DNA from: Diabrotica undecimpunctata
Taxonomy: Eukaryota > Arthropoda > Insecta > Coleoptera > Chrysomelidae
Length of the DNA: 64,000 nucleotides
Direction: 5' to 3'
NCBI RefSeq assembly: GCF_040954645.1
Contig: NC_092810.1
Location: forward strand, 69,252,660-69,316,659
The translations under genes were made by a program, and so were the position numbers. Below, one piece after another: positions 22,660 to 33,696 of the stretch; the first letter of the stretch is position 1; each line of letters starts with the position of its first letter. The notes beneath the pieces are model-generated. The model was not told the DNA's origin, searched no databases, and saw only the letters and a program-made list of their open reading frames with translations.

Positions 22660-25618
22660 ATGACAAAGGAAAAGGACATGAATAGATTAGATAAGATAAA
22701 ACAGACGAGCAGGAAAAAATATAATAGAAAAATGAAAAAACGCGATGAACTAAAAATAAGTACGTGGAACATCAGAACAATGCTTGAACCAGGAAAAATG
22801 CAGGAGATTGTCTCAGAACTAGAAAGATACCAAATTGATATTGCAGTGATTCAAGAAATTAGATGGGCAGGTCAAGGAGAAATAAATAAAAAAAAACTAC
22901 ACACTACAGTATTCGGGACATGGAAAACAAGGTCAATATGGAGTTGCTTTCATAATTATGGGAAAAATAAAAAATAACATTATGCAATTTAAACCAATAA
23001 ATGAACGTATGGCTTACCTGAGAATTAACGCCAAACCATTTAATATATCAATCATAAACGTATATGCTCCAACTGAAAGTGCTGCTGCGGAGGAAAAAGA
23101 CAAAATGTATGAGGAACTTGAACGAGAAATGGAGAATTTACCTAGAGAAGACACAATACTGGTAATGGGAGATTTTAACGCCCAAGTAGGTAAGGAAGAC
23201 TACATTAACCAAGTAGCAGGTAAACACACATTACACGAAAAAACAAATGACAATGGTCAAAGATTATGTAACCTAGCAGCTAGTACCAATATGATTATCA
23301 TTAGTACAAATTTCGAACATCCTAAATACCATAAAGTAACATGGATTTCCCCAGACCAAAAAACATGGTCCCAAATAGACCATATTCTGATTACAAGAAG
23401 GAAACAAACATCGGTTACGGACGTGAGAACTTACAGAGGTGCGCATGCAGACACAGATCATTTTATGGTGACTGCAAAGGTAAAACAAAAAGTCAAAAGA
23501 ACTCTAAAAAACACGACAATGAAAGACAAATGGTACGTAGAAAAACTGAATGCTCCAGACATAAGGATTAAGTATGCTGATGACATGAACAAAAAACTAA
23601 AGGAACAGTGTAAATATACAAAGGATATAGAAACAGAATGGAGAAATTTAAAAAAATGTATAAATGAAACAGCGGATGTACACATAGGAATAAAAAGAAA
23701 CAAAAAAAAACAAGAATGGTATAATGAAGAATGCCATAACATGCTAAAAAAGAAGATAGAAATTAGACAAATGTGGATAAGAACAAATAGACAGGATTAT
23801 AGGGAAGAATACAATAGAATAAGGAATGAATGTAAGAAAAAAATAAGGAAAATTAAACGTGCCTGGTTAGATGATAAGATAAAAGAAATAGAAAAAGAAA
23901 GTAAGAACAGAAACACAAAAGCATTTTATAAGAAAATTAGCGAGCAAAACAAAACTTTTAAAGGAAAGATAAAAGGCATAAAAGATAAAAATGGAAAAGT
24001 ATCAGAAAATGATGAAGAGTATAAAGAAATTTGGACTCACTATTTTAAAGAATTATTAACAGAGCAAGAAGATCAAGACCTAAATGAAAACGTAGAAGAA
24101 GAGACAATGATGTTAGGAAACCAGCTAGAAAGACCAACAAAAGAGGAAGTTGAGGAAATTATAAATAGCAGCCGTAATGGTAAATCTTCAGGATCAGACG
24201 GGATCAATATGGAACTTATAAAATATGGTGGTGAAGAATTAAAAGAAAAACTGTACAATTTAATAAAAGACATATGGGACGAAGAAAAAATGCCGGAAGA
24301 ATGGAACAAAGGACAAATTATCACGATTCATAAAAAAGGAGACCAACAAATGTGTAATAACTACAGAGGACTGACGCTATTAAACACAGCATATAAAATT
24401 ATGTCGACCTTAATACATCGAAGACTGACCAACGCTATGACGAATATCATAGGACACTATCAATGCGGATTTATTAAGGGAAAGTCTACAACAGATGCCA
24501 TACATACAGTTAAACAAATTATGGAAAAAGCTCATGGATATAAAATAGAAATTGAACTGCTTTTTATAGATTTTCAGCAAGCATTTGATACAATAAAAAG
24601 ATCAAAATTAATGGTAGCTCTGAAAGAAATGGGAATACAAAACAAATTAAGACGATTAATAAAAATGACAATGAGTAGAACTGTAGTGAGTATAAAAACT
24701 CAAGTAGGAGACACAGAAGAATTTGTCATAAATAAAGGGGTTAGACAAGGAGATTCGTTATCAGCAACCCTGTTTAATCTTGCCCTGGAATACATCGTCA
24801 GGAAAATAAACAAAGGTACCCTTAGAACTAGAGAAGGACAAATAATAGCATACGCTGACGATATTGTGCTAATAACAAAAAATAGAAAAACAATGGAAAA
24901 AATGTTAAATGAAATGGTAACAGAAGGAAAAGTAATGGGATTAAAAATAAACCAAGAAAAAACAAAAATAATGAGATTTGATAAAAACTTCGAAAACAAA
25001 AAGGTTAGACTAGGCGAATACATTTTTGAAGTCGAAAAATTTAAGTACTTGGGAATATTAATAACAAACAATGGAGAAAGAGAAACAGAAATCAAAGAAA
25101 GGATTATTACAGCAAATAAGACCTTCCATGCAAATAAGAAATTACTAAAAAATAAACTATTGAGTAAGAAATCGAAAATGAAGGTATACAAAACAATAAT
25201 TCGACCGACGATGATGTATGCAGCCGAAACCCTCAGCATGACAAAAAAACAAGAGGAAAACCTTAGAATACAAGAAAGAAAAATACTAAGAGCAATACTG
25301 GGACCAATAAAAATAAATGAAAATGAATTTAGACAAAGAACGAACCTTGAGCTACTGGAAGAAATTAAGGAAGATATAGTGTGTAAAATAAAACAACAAA
25401 GAGCAAAATGGCTAGGACACGTATGGAGATCAGGATCAACTACGACGATATTCTCAATATTGGAATGGACACCAGCTGGCAAAAGAAGACGTGGAAGACC
25501 AAGATCTACATGGTTACAAGAAGTTGTAAATGATCTCAACAAGGCGGGCATACGACAGTGGAAAGGAAAAACCAGAGATAGGACACAATGGAGAAAAATA
25601 ACTGAGAAAATTAAATAA
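22660..25618 (+). pseudogene. LINE-B ORF2: endonuclease plus reverse transcriptase, one frameshift
   Basis: The endonuclease begins at ISTWNIRTMLEPGKM (frame of 22660). A single frameshift near 22910 leads into the long frame that ends at 25618 and is open for 886 codons from 22958. Motifs: VYAPTES, MGDFNAQVG, DTDHFMV; then the RT with HKKGDQQMCNNYRGLTLL, LFIDFQQAFDTIK, GVRQGDSLSATLF and YADDIVLI; then the C-terminal WLGHVWRSG and RGRPRSTW. The RT half is intact by eye, making this the best preserved LINE in the window. It must be younger than the Tc1-like element that contains it. Confidence 0.87.
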
Positions 25619-25695
25619 GGAACATGAGGACTGATCTACCTCAAAACATAGATCTAGAGAGCGTAAGCGGCGTAACCCCTAAAGGGGTGTTTAGC

Positions 25696-25803
<108 letters not shown>

Positions 25804-25966
25804 GTATTTTTTATTTGTCATCAATGTTTGTTTTGAAAGAAAGAAAAAACGGTTTTTTATTGATTTTATTGAAAAGGCAGAATACAAACCAAATTGTTGA
25901 AACATACATACGAAAGAAAAAATGAAAAATACAGAACGTGGTAAAACATCGGTGGAATTTCAATGA

Positions 25967-27047
25967 CTAATATCGTGTATTGCCTCTCCTTGCTCTAATA
26001 ACCTCTTGCAGACGACGGGGCATATTCTCAATTTTTCTCCGGATTACATATTGTGGTATGTTATTCCTCTCTCTCACTAACAGATCCTTAAGCTCCTGTG
26101 CGTTGTTAGGAAGAGGTGTATGGGTTTGAATACGTTTTTTCAAATCGTACCAGAGATGTTTGATGGGATTCAGATCCGGAGATCTAGCTAGCCAGGGTAA
26201 CCTCGTAATTCCAACCTTGTCCAAGTATTGCAGTGATCCTGGCAACTTGCGGTCGCACGTTTTCCTGCATAAAAACTGCGTCTTCTCTAAGCACTGCCAT
26301 GGTGGGCATAACATGTTCTTCCATAATCTCCGTAATGTACCTTAGTGCAGTTAAGGACCCATTTTCGATGAAGGGTAATTCTGTGCGGAAGTCGGAAGAT
26401 ACACCTCCCCTAGACATGACCGAGCACACACCAAATGGCATTCTTGGAGCAATGCAAGCTTGTGAAAATCGTTCACCGGTTTTCCTTCAAACTCTTACAC
26501 GTCCATTGGATCCAGTTAGGCAGAAACGGGATTCATCTGAGAATAACACTTTGCTCCAATCATTAATTTCCCAGTGCGCGTATTGTCGAGCAAAAGCTAG
26601 TCGTGCAACTCGATGCGCACGACCAAGGGGCGGTCCTGTAGCCATTACTCGAGAAGATAGTCCAGAAGAACGAAGTCTTCTCCTGACTGTTGCAACGCTA
26701 ACATTGCAATTTCGTACTTCCTGTAGGCAATTTCGATGCATAACCGCAGTTGAGGTCCGGTTTCGTAAAGCCTGAAACACAAGGAAACGGTCATCTCGTG
26801 TCGTGGTCGTTCTTCTTCGTCCAGGGCCAAGTCGTCTGGTTAGCAAACTCGTCTTCTGAAAGCGTTGAAGCACTCGTTGAACCACAGAAAGGCTTACGCC
26901 AACAGTTCTTGCGACTTGCCGTTGAGTGTGACCGTCTTTCACAAACGCAACAATGCGTGCCGTTTCAACAACAGTCAAGGCATTTTTGGCAAAAAATAAA
27001 CAATAATAAATACTAATAATGACACTAATAAACACTAATCGTGGCAA
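25967..27047 (-). pseudogene. Tc1-like transposase, copy 1 (broken)
   Basis: On the minus strand from about 27000 it has a paired-type helix-turn-helix (GHTQRQVARTVGVSLSVVQR), then the DDE core. The first aspartate is kept (LFSDESRFCL). The second position reads MQENVRP, with E for the expected D. The third reads SPDLNPIKHLW, with K for the expected E. A stop lies at 26485-26487 and a frameshift near 26230-26310. The C-terminal part ends at 25967. It is dead both by reading frame and at catalytic residues. Confidence 0.9.
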
Positions 27048-27330
27048 TAATAAACGTTTGTTTGTTGCGTTTGAACAGAAAGTCGAAGCACAAATGAGAC
27101 ATTTAAAACAAGCGGCAGTTACAGGTACCGTTCATTTTGGGAAGTGTATAGTTTTCCGCGAAATCGGCATTATTGTAATTCTTTGTTACAAAGGAAACCG
27201 CTAAGCCGACAACAATTCTCAGAAACATACATTACTTTGTATTTGTGTTATTATTATTTACGATAAAGCTCGTTAAAAATGAAATAACGGCGATTTTCAA
27301 GGTGACCCGGATTTTATGATCGCGAGTGTA

Positions 27331-28175
27331 TTTTGCAGTTCTTTTGCATTGTATTAGGATGGTATCATCAGCGTACCTGATGTTGTCTATGCTGGTTCCG
27401 TTAATGTTGATTTCACCTTGGACCTCGTCTAATGCTTCTCGGAATATAAATTCCGAATAGATTATATAATAGCGGTAATAAGACGCAACCCTGTCGCACT
27501 CCTCGTCGGATTCGTATATCTTTGTATGATGTGTGCTCTATTTCAATTTTTGCCGTTTGGTGTCAATATAGTTCTAAGAAAATTCGCAAGTCTTGATCGT
27601 CAATTCCAGTTGTTCTCAGAATTTCGATCATATTTTGATGGTTAACGCAGTCAAATGCCTGTCGATAATAAATAGAACATGCGTATATATCTACATTTAT
27701 GTCTCTGCATGGTTAACACACTTAAGGCAAAAATCTAAATTGAGTGTTACTCATCTGAAACTCAAACTTCTTGTAAATTCGTGTATGGATGATTTTAGTT
27801 CTCGTGAAGAAAAGTATTAAGGGCATGAGACATCAAGCTTAATATTTGATAGTCCTCGCATTGTGGGAAATTGGGATTTTTTTGATAATGTTACAAATGT
27901 TGATTTTAACCAGTCTGATGATATATTACCTGTGTCGCATACCTTATTGAATAGTGCTGTTATTAAGTCTAGGCGTTTACTTTCGTTGTTTGCAAATAAT
28001 TTAAGTACTTCGACATTGATATTGTCTGGGATCGGTGGCTTTTCCATTTTTGTGAGCTTTTACCTGCAGGTATGGTAACTTCTTCTTTGGTTATTTCTGG
28101 ACCTTTTTCATTTATTCGATCATGTGTGGATGGTGGAGAGGACGAAGAAGATGGCAAGGAATAAGTATCTGGCAG
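27331..28175 (-). pseudogene. LINE-A copy 2 reverse transcriptase, upstream piece
   Basis: On the minus strand the visible parts are PDNINVEVLKL, a SDWLKSTFVTL block, LSLMSHA, an aspartate block with QAFDCVNHQNM, RGVRQGCVLLPLLYN, and a YADDT-like sequence near 27350. These are RT fingers and palm motifs in the right order, close to those of copy 1 at 1877-2600. Frames change several times and stops are frequent, so it is inactive. The region after the YADD motif is shorter than in copy 1, which suggests an internal deletion. Confidence 0.75.
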
Positions 28176-28542
28176 GTTTTATTGAATATTCCCGGAAAAG
28201 GCACAAAAGCCCTTAACACAACATAGAACAAAATAAATATAGGCGGTATGAATAATATGAAGATCAAAGTAGAGGAAATCTTGGAAGTTTATATATCTGT
28301 TTTCCTTTCTTTTTAATCTGAACCGTAAATCGATACTCATAATTTGTAGTATCAGAAAAATATTCTAAATATGGTTCATTTTAAAAACTCCCCGAAAAAA
28401 ATATCCCCGAAAATATTCTTTAGATAGTAGATTAAAAATTTCAAAAGACAAGTTTAGAAAGAAAATGTGTAGATAGTAACTTAATAAAATAAAACCAATA
28501 GTTATAGTTTTTAGTAAATAAAACAATAAAATTTATGATTAC

Positions 28543-28821
28543 CTCATTTCTTGAGGTTTTTACTTTTCTCTTCTTCCAATTGCCTGCAATTTTTAAGTTA
28601 CAATCATCTTCAGATTTTAGAGGATGATTTTCAAATATTTCCAAAGTATTTTGAGATAAAAAGTGACATTTAACATCTTCATGATTTTCGTCTATATATT
28701 CCAAATCTACCATTGTTCCTGTATCATTATCAATTGTAGTGACAATTGGATCATCTATCTCTTCGTTTTGGGGCAATGGTAGCAGATCCTGGATGTTGTT
28801 AATAAGTTCTGCCAGAACATC
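28543..28821 (-). CDS. ZAD-C2H2 zinc-finger gene, exon 2
   Basis: A 279-bp exon (93 codons) has an acceptor TGTTTTAG before 28821 and a donor AATGAG|GTAATC at 28543/28542; both ends are phase 0. It encodes DVLAELINNIQDLL, a helix that continues naturally from the ZAD exon. An acidic linker follows (IDDPIVTTIDNDTG, EYIDENHED), then a basic end (NWKKRKVKTSRNE), possibly a nuclear localisation signal. Such long acidic linkers between ZAD and fingers are usual for the family. Further small exons between this and exon 3 cannot be excluded, because about 14.8 kb separates them. Confidence 0.75.
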
Positions 28822-29069
28822 CTAAAACATGATTAAAGAAAATTAAATACTTACATTCTTTTATTTACCTCTTTCAACCCCTATGTCAATTACAATATTT
28901 AGCCTTATTTTGCTTTTTTCATACAGTTGTACATTCCAGATCAGTGAATATATATTTAATCCTAAAAATAACCAGCTACACCATTTCTTTGTAAATTTTA
29001 CTGTTATCATGACTGATCATAAAAGTGCAGTGTAGTTTTTATAAGCAAACGAAAATTTTTTTAATATAA

Positions 29070-29481
29070 TGTTACGATAATTATTTCGTATAAAACTGTA
29101 AATATATTATGACTAATATAGTTGAAAAACTAGTTTTAGCCCAAGGCCGCCTTCGCCAAAATACCTGTCTATTCGATCGAGTCTCCGTTATTCTTGTCAA
29201 CACCACCAACAACCGGTCTTCCCCATGTTCGAGTAAATTCATGTCTGCTATAGGGGATTCCGAAACTAACGGAGTTTTATATAAAAAGAGAAATTTTGTT
29301 GGGAAGAAAACAGTTAATATCTGAAGATCGCGCGCCGCGTTTAAATTGTAACGCACGAATTATAATAAATTATATAAGTGTAATTAAAATAAATTAGTAC
29401 AAAATAAAGACTTTAATAAACTTTTAAGTGTTATAAATAGAACCTTTAATAAATAAATTAGAATTAATAAAAAACGTAACA
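29070..29481 (+). mobile_element. solo LTR related to the 31-kb element
   Basis: A 412-bp unit starts TGTTACG and ends CGTAACA, flanked by ATAA on both sides. It shares with the LTRs at 31001 and 33686 the start TGTTACG, a TATA-like stretch, and the conserved CAGTTAAT ... TGAAGA ... CGCG block. No internal region is attached, so it is a solo LTR left by recombination. Confidence 0.75.
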
Positions 29482-29625
29482 ATAATTTGAAATTGTTTGG
29501 ATGGTTAATTTAATATTTGGAAAATTAAATTATATAATATGCTAGACATTAATATATGTCTGAAACTATTTTCTCTTCTATAAGTAAAATATAAAATTAA
29601 AAATACCTATTTTTTATGTCTTAAT

Positions 29626-29852
29626 CAGGTCTTCGTATAGACACAGGTAGAGGTATAAGACAGAGAAACTCCTTAAGCCCCCTATTCTTTAATCTCATAA
29701 AGGATGAAATAACTAAAACCGTGAGGAGGTAAAGATTATAAGATGGAAAATAAAGAAATTATGATCCTATGCTATGCAGACGATGCCATACTAACAGCAG
29801 GAAATTAGGACGACTTACAAAGATTGGTCCATAAATTCAACATAATGGCAAA

Positions 29853-29944
<92 letters not shown>

Positions 29945-30678
29945 AGGGTTCTATTGCGCTACGGCCTTCACCTCATTCCGAGACTTTCCTTGACCTCTTA
30001 TCTCGTCCATGATGGATCTTCTCCAAGTTTGTACTGGGCGACCTCTTTTTCTTCTTTCTTGGGGATTCCACTCTACAGATTGATGACAACGTAACAATCA
30101 AAGGAAAGAATAAATTCAAATACTTGGGGTTTATAATCACGAAAAAGGCAACAACAGAGGAAAAAATTACACAAAGATTAGGACAAACAAGAACATCAAT
30201 CCGACAACTTAACTCAATAAGGTGGGATTAGACACCTAAATATGAAGACAAAAACACAGATTTATAAAACATTAGTGCGAAGTATTATGACATATGGGGC
30301 TGAAAATTGGATCATAAACAAGAAAAACAGCAGTAAGATAGTAGCAACAGAGATGGAATGCCTGCAAAGATGCTGCGGAGTAACAAGAATGGATAGGAGA
30401 AGTAATGACGAAATAAATCAAACACCATCAATAGAAACAGACATACTAACATATATAAGACAAAAAAGACTAAAGTGGTATGGACACGTAAAAAGAACTA
30501 GCGACAGCAGATGGATAAAGAGAATAACCGAATGGAGCCCCATAGGAAGGAGGAAAAGAGGATGATCCAGAAAATCCTGGAGTAACGAAGTAGACGACGC
30601 CATGAGTAAGAGAGGCCTAAACGATGGAGAATGGGACAACAGAAGAGAGAGATGGAAACGGTTGAGCGAGGGAAGGTA
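29626..30678 (+). pseudogene. LINE-C fragment (RTE-like), interrupted
   Basis: The first piece (29626-29854) reads RGIRQRNSLSPLFFNLI and LCYADDAILTAG, the RT palm. The second (30076-30678) reads KFKYLGFIIT, SIMTYGAENWI, then WYGHVKRTSDSRW and the EWSPIGRRKRG tail, with stops at about 30229 and 30563. The two pieces are separated by an insertion at about 29855-30075, and about 35 codons are missing at that point. The original boundaries are unclear. Confidence 0.75.
29855..30075 (-). mobile_element. short LINE 3' end with (AT)n tail inside LINE-C
   Basis: On the minus strand 30075-29941 reads EWNPQERRKRGRPVQTW, the conserved C-terminal block of RTE-like proteins, and ends in a pure (AT)n tract at about 29855-29938. 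It is a heavily 5'-truncated copy. The same tail type is seen on LINE-B. Confidence 0.65.
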
Positions 30679-30680
30679 TA

Positions 30681-30905
30681 CAGTAGACTCCCTCTATAAC
30701 GAGAACTGAAATGACAGACTAATTACCTCGTTATAAGCCGATCTCGTTATATCAGACAATCATAATACTGTGCATACATATGAATCTGTAGTTTTCTAAA
30801 CCATTAACTTCCTATAGTGAAGCCATTCGGAGCAATATAAGATGTTAATAAATATTGTTTGAATGGCGTTTTTGAAAAAAAGTTATTTACTTTTATTGTC
30901 AATGA
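30681..30905 (+). repeat. pogo/Tigger-like transposon end, copy 1
   Basis: It begins TA-CAGTAGACTCCCTCTATAACGAGAAC, a terminus of the type seen in pogo/Tigger elements, with internal CTCGTTATA repeats. A second copy at 45871-46090 is very similar in the same orientation. No opposite terminus or transposase is visible. Confidence 0.55.
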
Positions 30906-31000
30906 AATATATTAAAACATAAAAGAGTTGTTTAAAATAAAAAGATGTACTTATATTTTTTTCCAACTACATAATATATAAATCGTATTTTCAAGGATAA

Positions 31001-31370
31001 TGTTACGTAAAAATATGAGTCATAGTTTTAACCTGTAAACATGTTTTTATTCACATGCTTATGTTTTAGATTTTACGAGAGGCGTCTATTTACCTGAATG
31101 GAATTTCCAGAACAAGGTCGAACCGATGCGGGAAATCCAGTTTGCCTTTACCGTTTCGCCGTCGTCTACTCAAGACTTTTCGAGATAACGGCACTGGCAT
31201 ATATTAACAGGACATTTTATTTGGAGAGAACAGTTAATTCTCAAGACGCGCTCGCGAATTTGATTGTTACGTACGGATAGATATAAATTATTGTCAGATA
31301 AGTTAATATAAATAAAAAATAAATTAAATCCATAAGTGTTATAAATATTGAACCTTTTAATAAATTCACA
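31001..31370 (+). repeat. left LTR
   Basis: It starts TGTTACG and ends TTCACA. It includes a TATA-like stretch near 31200 and the block CAGTTAATTCTCAAGACG, shared with the right LTR and the solo LTR. It differs from the right LTR by many substitutions and indels. Confidence 0.7.
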
Positions 31371-31375
31371 ATAAA

Positions 31376-31389
31376 TGGTGGCAGAAGTG
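31376..31389 (+). promoter_or_regulatory. candidate primer-binding site
   Basis: TGGTGGCAGAAGTG follows the left LTR by 5 bp and begins with TGG, complementary to a tRNA CCA end. The tRNA was not identified. Confidence 0.5.
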
Positions 31390-31443
31390 AGATCGAACAT
31401 AAATTAGACTTATAATAATAATACAAGTGAATATTTGTAAATT

Positions 31444-33696
31444 GTGAAAATGACGACGATTTATGAGCTGACAGTGACTAATTTAAGAAGACATCTTGAA
31501 GACAGAGAATTAGCTTCTACCGGAAAAAAGGCTGAGTTAGTCCAACGACTAAAGAACGCTTTGCTAGAAGAAGGACTAGATCCAGAGACTTATATATTTG
31601 AAGATGCTGTCATCTCGTCGATTTCGAAATTAGAGAGCAAAGTTTCCGGCGACATCGCTTCTTTGGAAGACAAAGTTTCTAACGAGATTTCTTCGCTGGA
31701 AAGCAAAGTCTCTGCTAATATCTCTTTGGAAATCTCTAAAGTAACTTCTGAGATGTCTGCCCTCGACAATAGAATGTCTTCGCTAAAAAACCAAGTTGCT
31801 GCCGATATGTCGGCCTTCGAAGAAAAGATTAAAGAGATAGAAAGGAAGATGGAGGAAACCGGGACAGCAGAGAGAGGAAACGATCCAATTACAGTAGAGA
31901 CAAAAGAAGACGAGACTAAATGTAAGTTGGAAATACGGCCGAAATTTGAAGGAAGTGGAGGTTCTGTCCATGTGAAAGTCCCAACTTTCGACGGAAAATC
32001 GTCATGGAATAACTACATGAAACAGTTCGAATCAGCTGCAAGAGCGAATGGATGGTCTGAAAAAGAAAAGGCTGTAAACCTGACTATCGCTCTTCGAGGA
32101 GATGCCTTAGATGTGCTTCAGACCATAGCCGTAGAGGAGACCGATGATTTCGAACAACTGAAGAAGAGGTTAAATATGCGATATGGCCACGAACATTTGG
32201 AGCATGTATATCAGTCGCAGCTTAAAAATCGTAGACAGAAGAAAGATGAGGCTCTTCAAGAATATGAGGTAGATATTGCCAGATTAGTACGATATGCTTA
32301 TCCAACAGCTCCCGAAGACATGATGGAAAAATTGGCCGTTCAAACGTTTATTGATGGTCTTCGTGATCATGAAATGCAGAGAACACTACGATTAGCTCGT
32401 CACAAGACGCTGGTTGATGTCTTATCCGCCGCCCTCGAATACGAGTCAGCTACGCAGGCCTCTGGCGGGTACAGTAAAGTTAGGACTGTAAAAGAGGAAG
32501 GAGATGAAGATAAACTTGACCAGCTCGTTAATATGATGAAAAGTATTACATGCAAGAAAACGAAGACCATAAAATCAAGAAACTCACCATCAGGAAAACC
32601 AGAACGAGTCGGCTTTAGGGGAGCAGCTTCGACCCGGAACTTTTCCAAAGACCCTCTTATACTAATAGCTTCTTTGAAATGTCGTGAAGATAGTGTATAT
32701 GTAGATGGAGACATAAATGGTAAAAAGCATACGTTGTTGGTGGATACCGGAGCGACCAGAACCATTATACGCCCGACAGTTATAAACAGCCGAAAGAAAC
32801 TGTTACCAACGAGGTTGCGACTTCGGACCGCTACAGGTGAAAATGCTAACATTCATGGAGAAATCCAGGTACAATTGGGAATTGGAGCAGAAAAGTTCGT
32901 CCATACTGTTATAGTTGCTGACATCGAAGAGGATGTTATATTAGGAATGGACGTAATGAATATGCATGGATTCCAATTGGATTTTAAGAATAAGGTAATC
33001 AAAGTTGGCAACTTTGTAGATGAAGAAGTGGAAGTAAACCAAGTCCAAGATGTGTCAGACCTCACGTTTGAGGAATTCATGGGTGCCTATGGAGGTACCG
33101 GTAAAGCAAGACATGGTGTTACCACTGAAGAAAAGCAAGATCTACTCGCGCTCCCCGATGACTACTCGCTGGCCCTTACCATCCCGGCCAGTATCAAAGA
33201 CGCACCAGGGTTGGCATCCGTCTTTCGAAGGAAGTTTGGTCGAGTTGCAGAACTTCAATGTCAAGTGCCAGCTCCCGGTAAAACCTTGAAACTCCAAGAT
33301 GCATCACGTTACCTTTTCTACCTGGTAACAAAAGACACTGCCCGTGACCAACCTACCTACCGAGATGTATGGGAAGCCTTACTTCAATTGAGAGAGCACG
33401 TACTAGAGTCCGACGTGCAAAAGTTAGCCATGCCAAAGTTGGAGTGCCGCCAATTAGATTGGAGGGTTATCCGAAATATGGTGGAGGAGATCTTCAAAGA
33501 CACCGAAGTCCAGGTGTTAGTCTGTTGCAATCCGCTAAGTACCTTGTGCGGAGAGAAAACCGTCCCTTGTCATTTTTATACAACTGGAAGTTGTAAAAGA
33601 GGGTCCAGTTGCCGATACCAGCATACAGTTCCGGTTCCATTTCCGACAAGGTTCCAGGAGGAACCATCTTTTAAGAGGGGGGCAATGTTACGATAA
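31444..33696 (+). CDS. SAP-Gag-protease-macro-CCCH polyprotein
   Basis: One uninterrupted 750-residue ORF. Residues about 4-41 form a SAP-like DNA-binding helix pair (LRRHLEDRELASTGKK). About 53-140 is a coiled coil built of repeated LESKVS/LEDKVS units. About 165-365 is a retrotransposon Gag capsid region (VPTFDGKSSWNNYMKQFE, LRGDALDVL). The aspartyl protease has catalytic LLVDTGATRT (D434) and ILGMDV. Residues about 572-700 resemble a macro (ADP-ribose-binding) domain of the TARG1/OARD1 branch (FRRKFGRV, FYLVTKD, LAMPKL). A CCCH finger, C-x7-C-x5-C-x3-H, lies at 709-727. There is no CCHC knuckle, RT or integrase. The stop codon falls inside the right LTR. Either a non-autonomous retroelement that captured host domains, or a gene derived from one. 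Confidence 0.85.
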   Translation: MKMTTIYELTVTNLRRHLEDRELASTGKKAELVQRLKNALLEEGLDPETYIFEDAVISSISKLESKVSGDIASLEDKVSNEISSLESKVSANISLEISKVTSEMSALDNRMSSLKNQVAADMSAFEEKIKEIERKMEETGTAERGNDPITVETKEDETKCKLEIRPKFEGSGGSVHVKVPTFDGKSSWNNYMKQFESAARANGWSEKEKAVNLTIALRGDALDVLQTIAVEETDDFEQLKKRLNMRYGHEHLEHVYQSQLKNRRQKKDEALQEYEVDIARLVRYAYPTAPEDMMEKLAVQTFIDGLRDHEMQRTLRLARHKTLVDVLSAALEYESATQASGGYSKVRTVKEEGDEDKLDQLVNMMKSITCKKTKTIKSRNSPSGKPERVGFRGAASTRNFSKDPLILIASLKCREDSVYVDGDINGKKHTLLVDTGATRTIIRPTVINSRKKLLPTRLRLRTATGENANIHGEIQVQLGIGAEKFVHTVIVADIEEDVILGMDVMNMHGFQLDFKNKVIKVGNFVDEEVEVNQVQDVSDLTFEEFMGAYGGTGKARHGVTTEEKQDLLALPDDYSLALTIPASIKDAPGLASVFRRKFGRVAELQCQVPAPGKTLKLQDASRYLFYLVTKDTARDQPTYRDVWEALLQLREHVLESDVQKLAMPKLECRQLDWRVIRNMVEEIFKDTEVQVLVCCNPLSTLCGEKTVPCHFYTTGSCKRGSSCRYQHTVPVPFPTRFQEEPSFKRGAMLR
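33673..33685 (+). promoter_or_regulatory. polypurine tract
   Basis: AAGAGGGGGGCAA sits immediately before the TGTTACG start of the right LTR, as expected for a plus-strand primer. It is also translated as part of the ORF. Confidence 0.65.

Noticed and set aside
24700..25551. Long open frame on the minus strand opposite LINE-B
   Set aside because: It is antisense to the reverse transcriptase, which has full motif support; the minus reading has none.
28441..28542. Extension of exon 2 frame past the splice donor
   Set aside because: The reading changes to random AT-rich codons right after a good GTAATC donor, so it was treated as intron.
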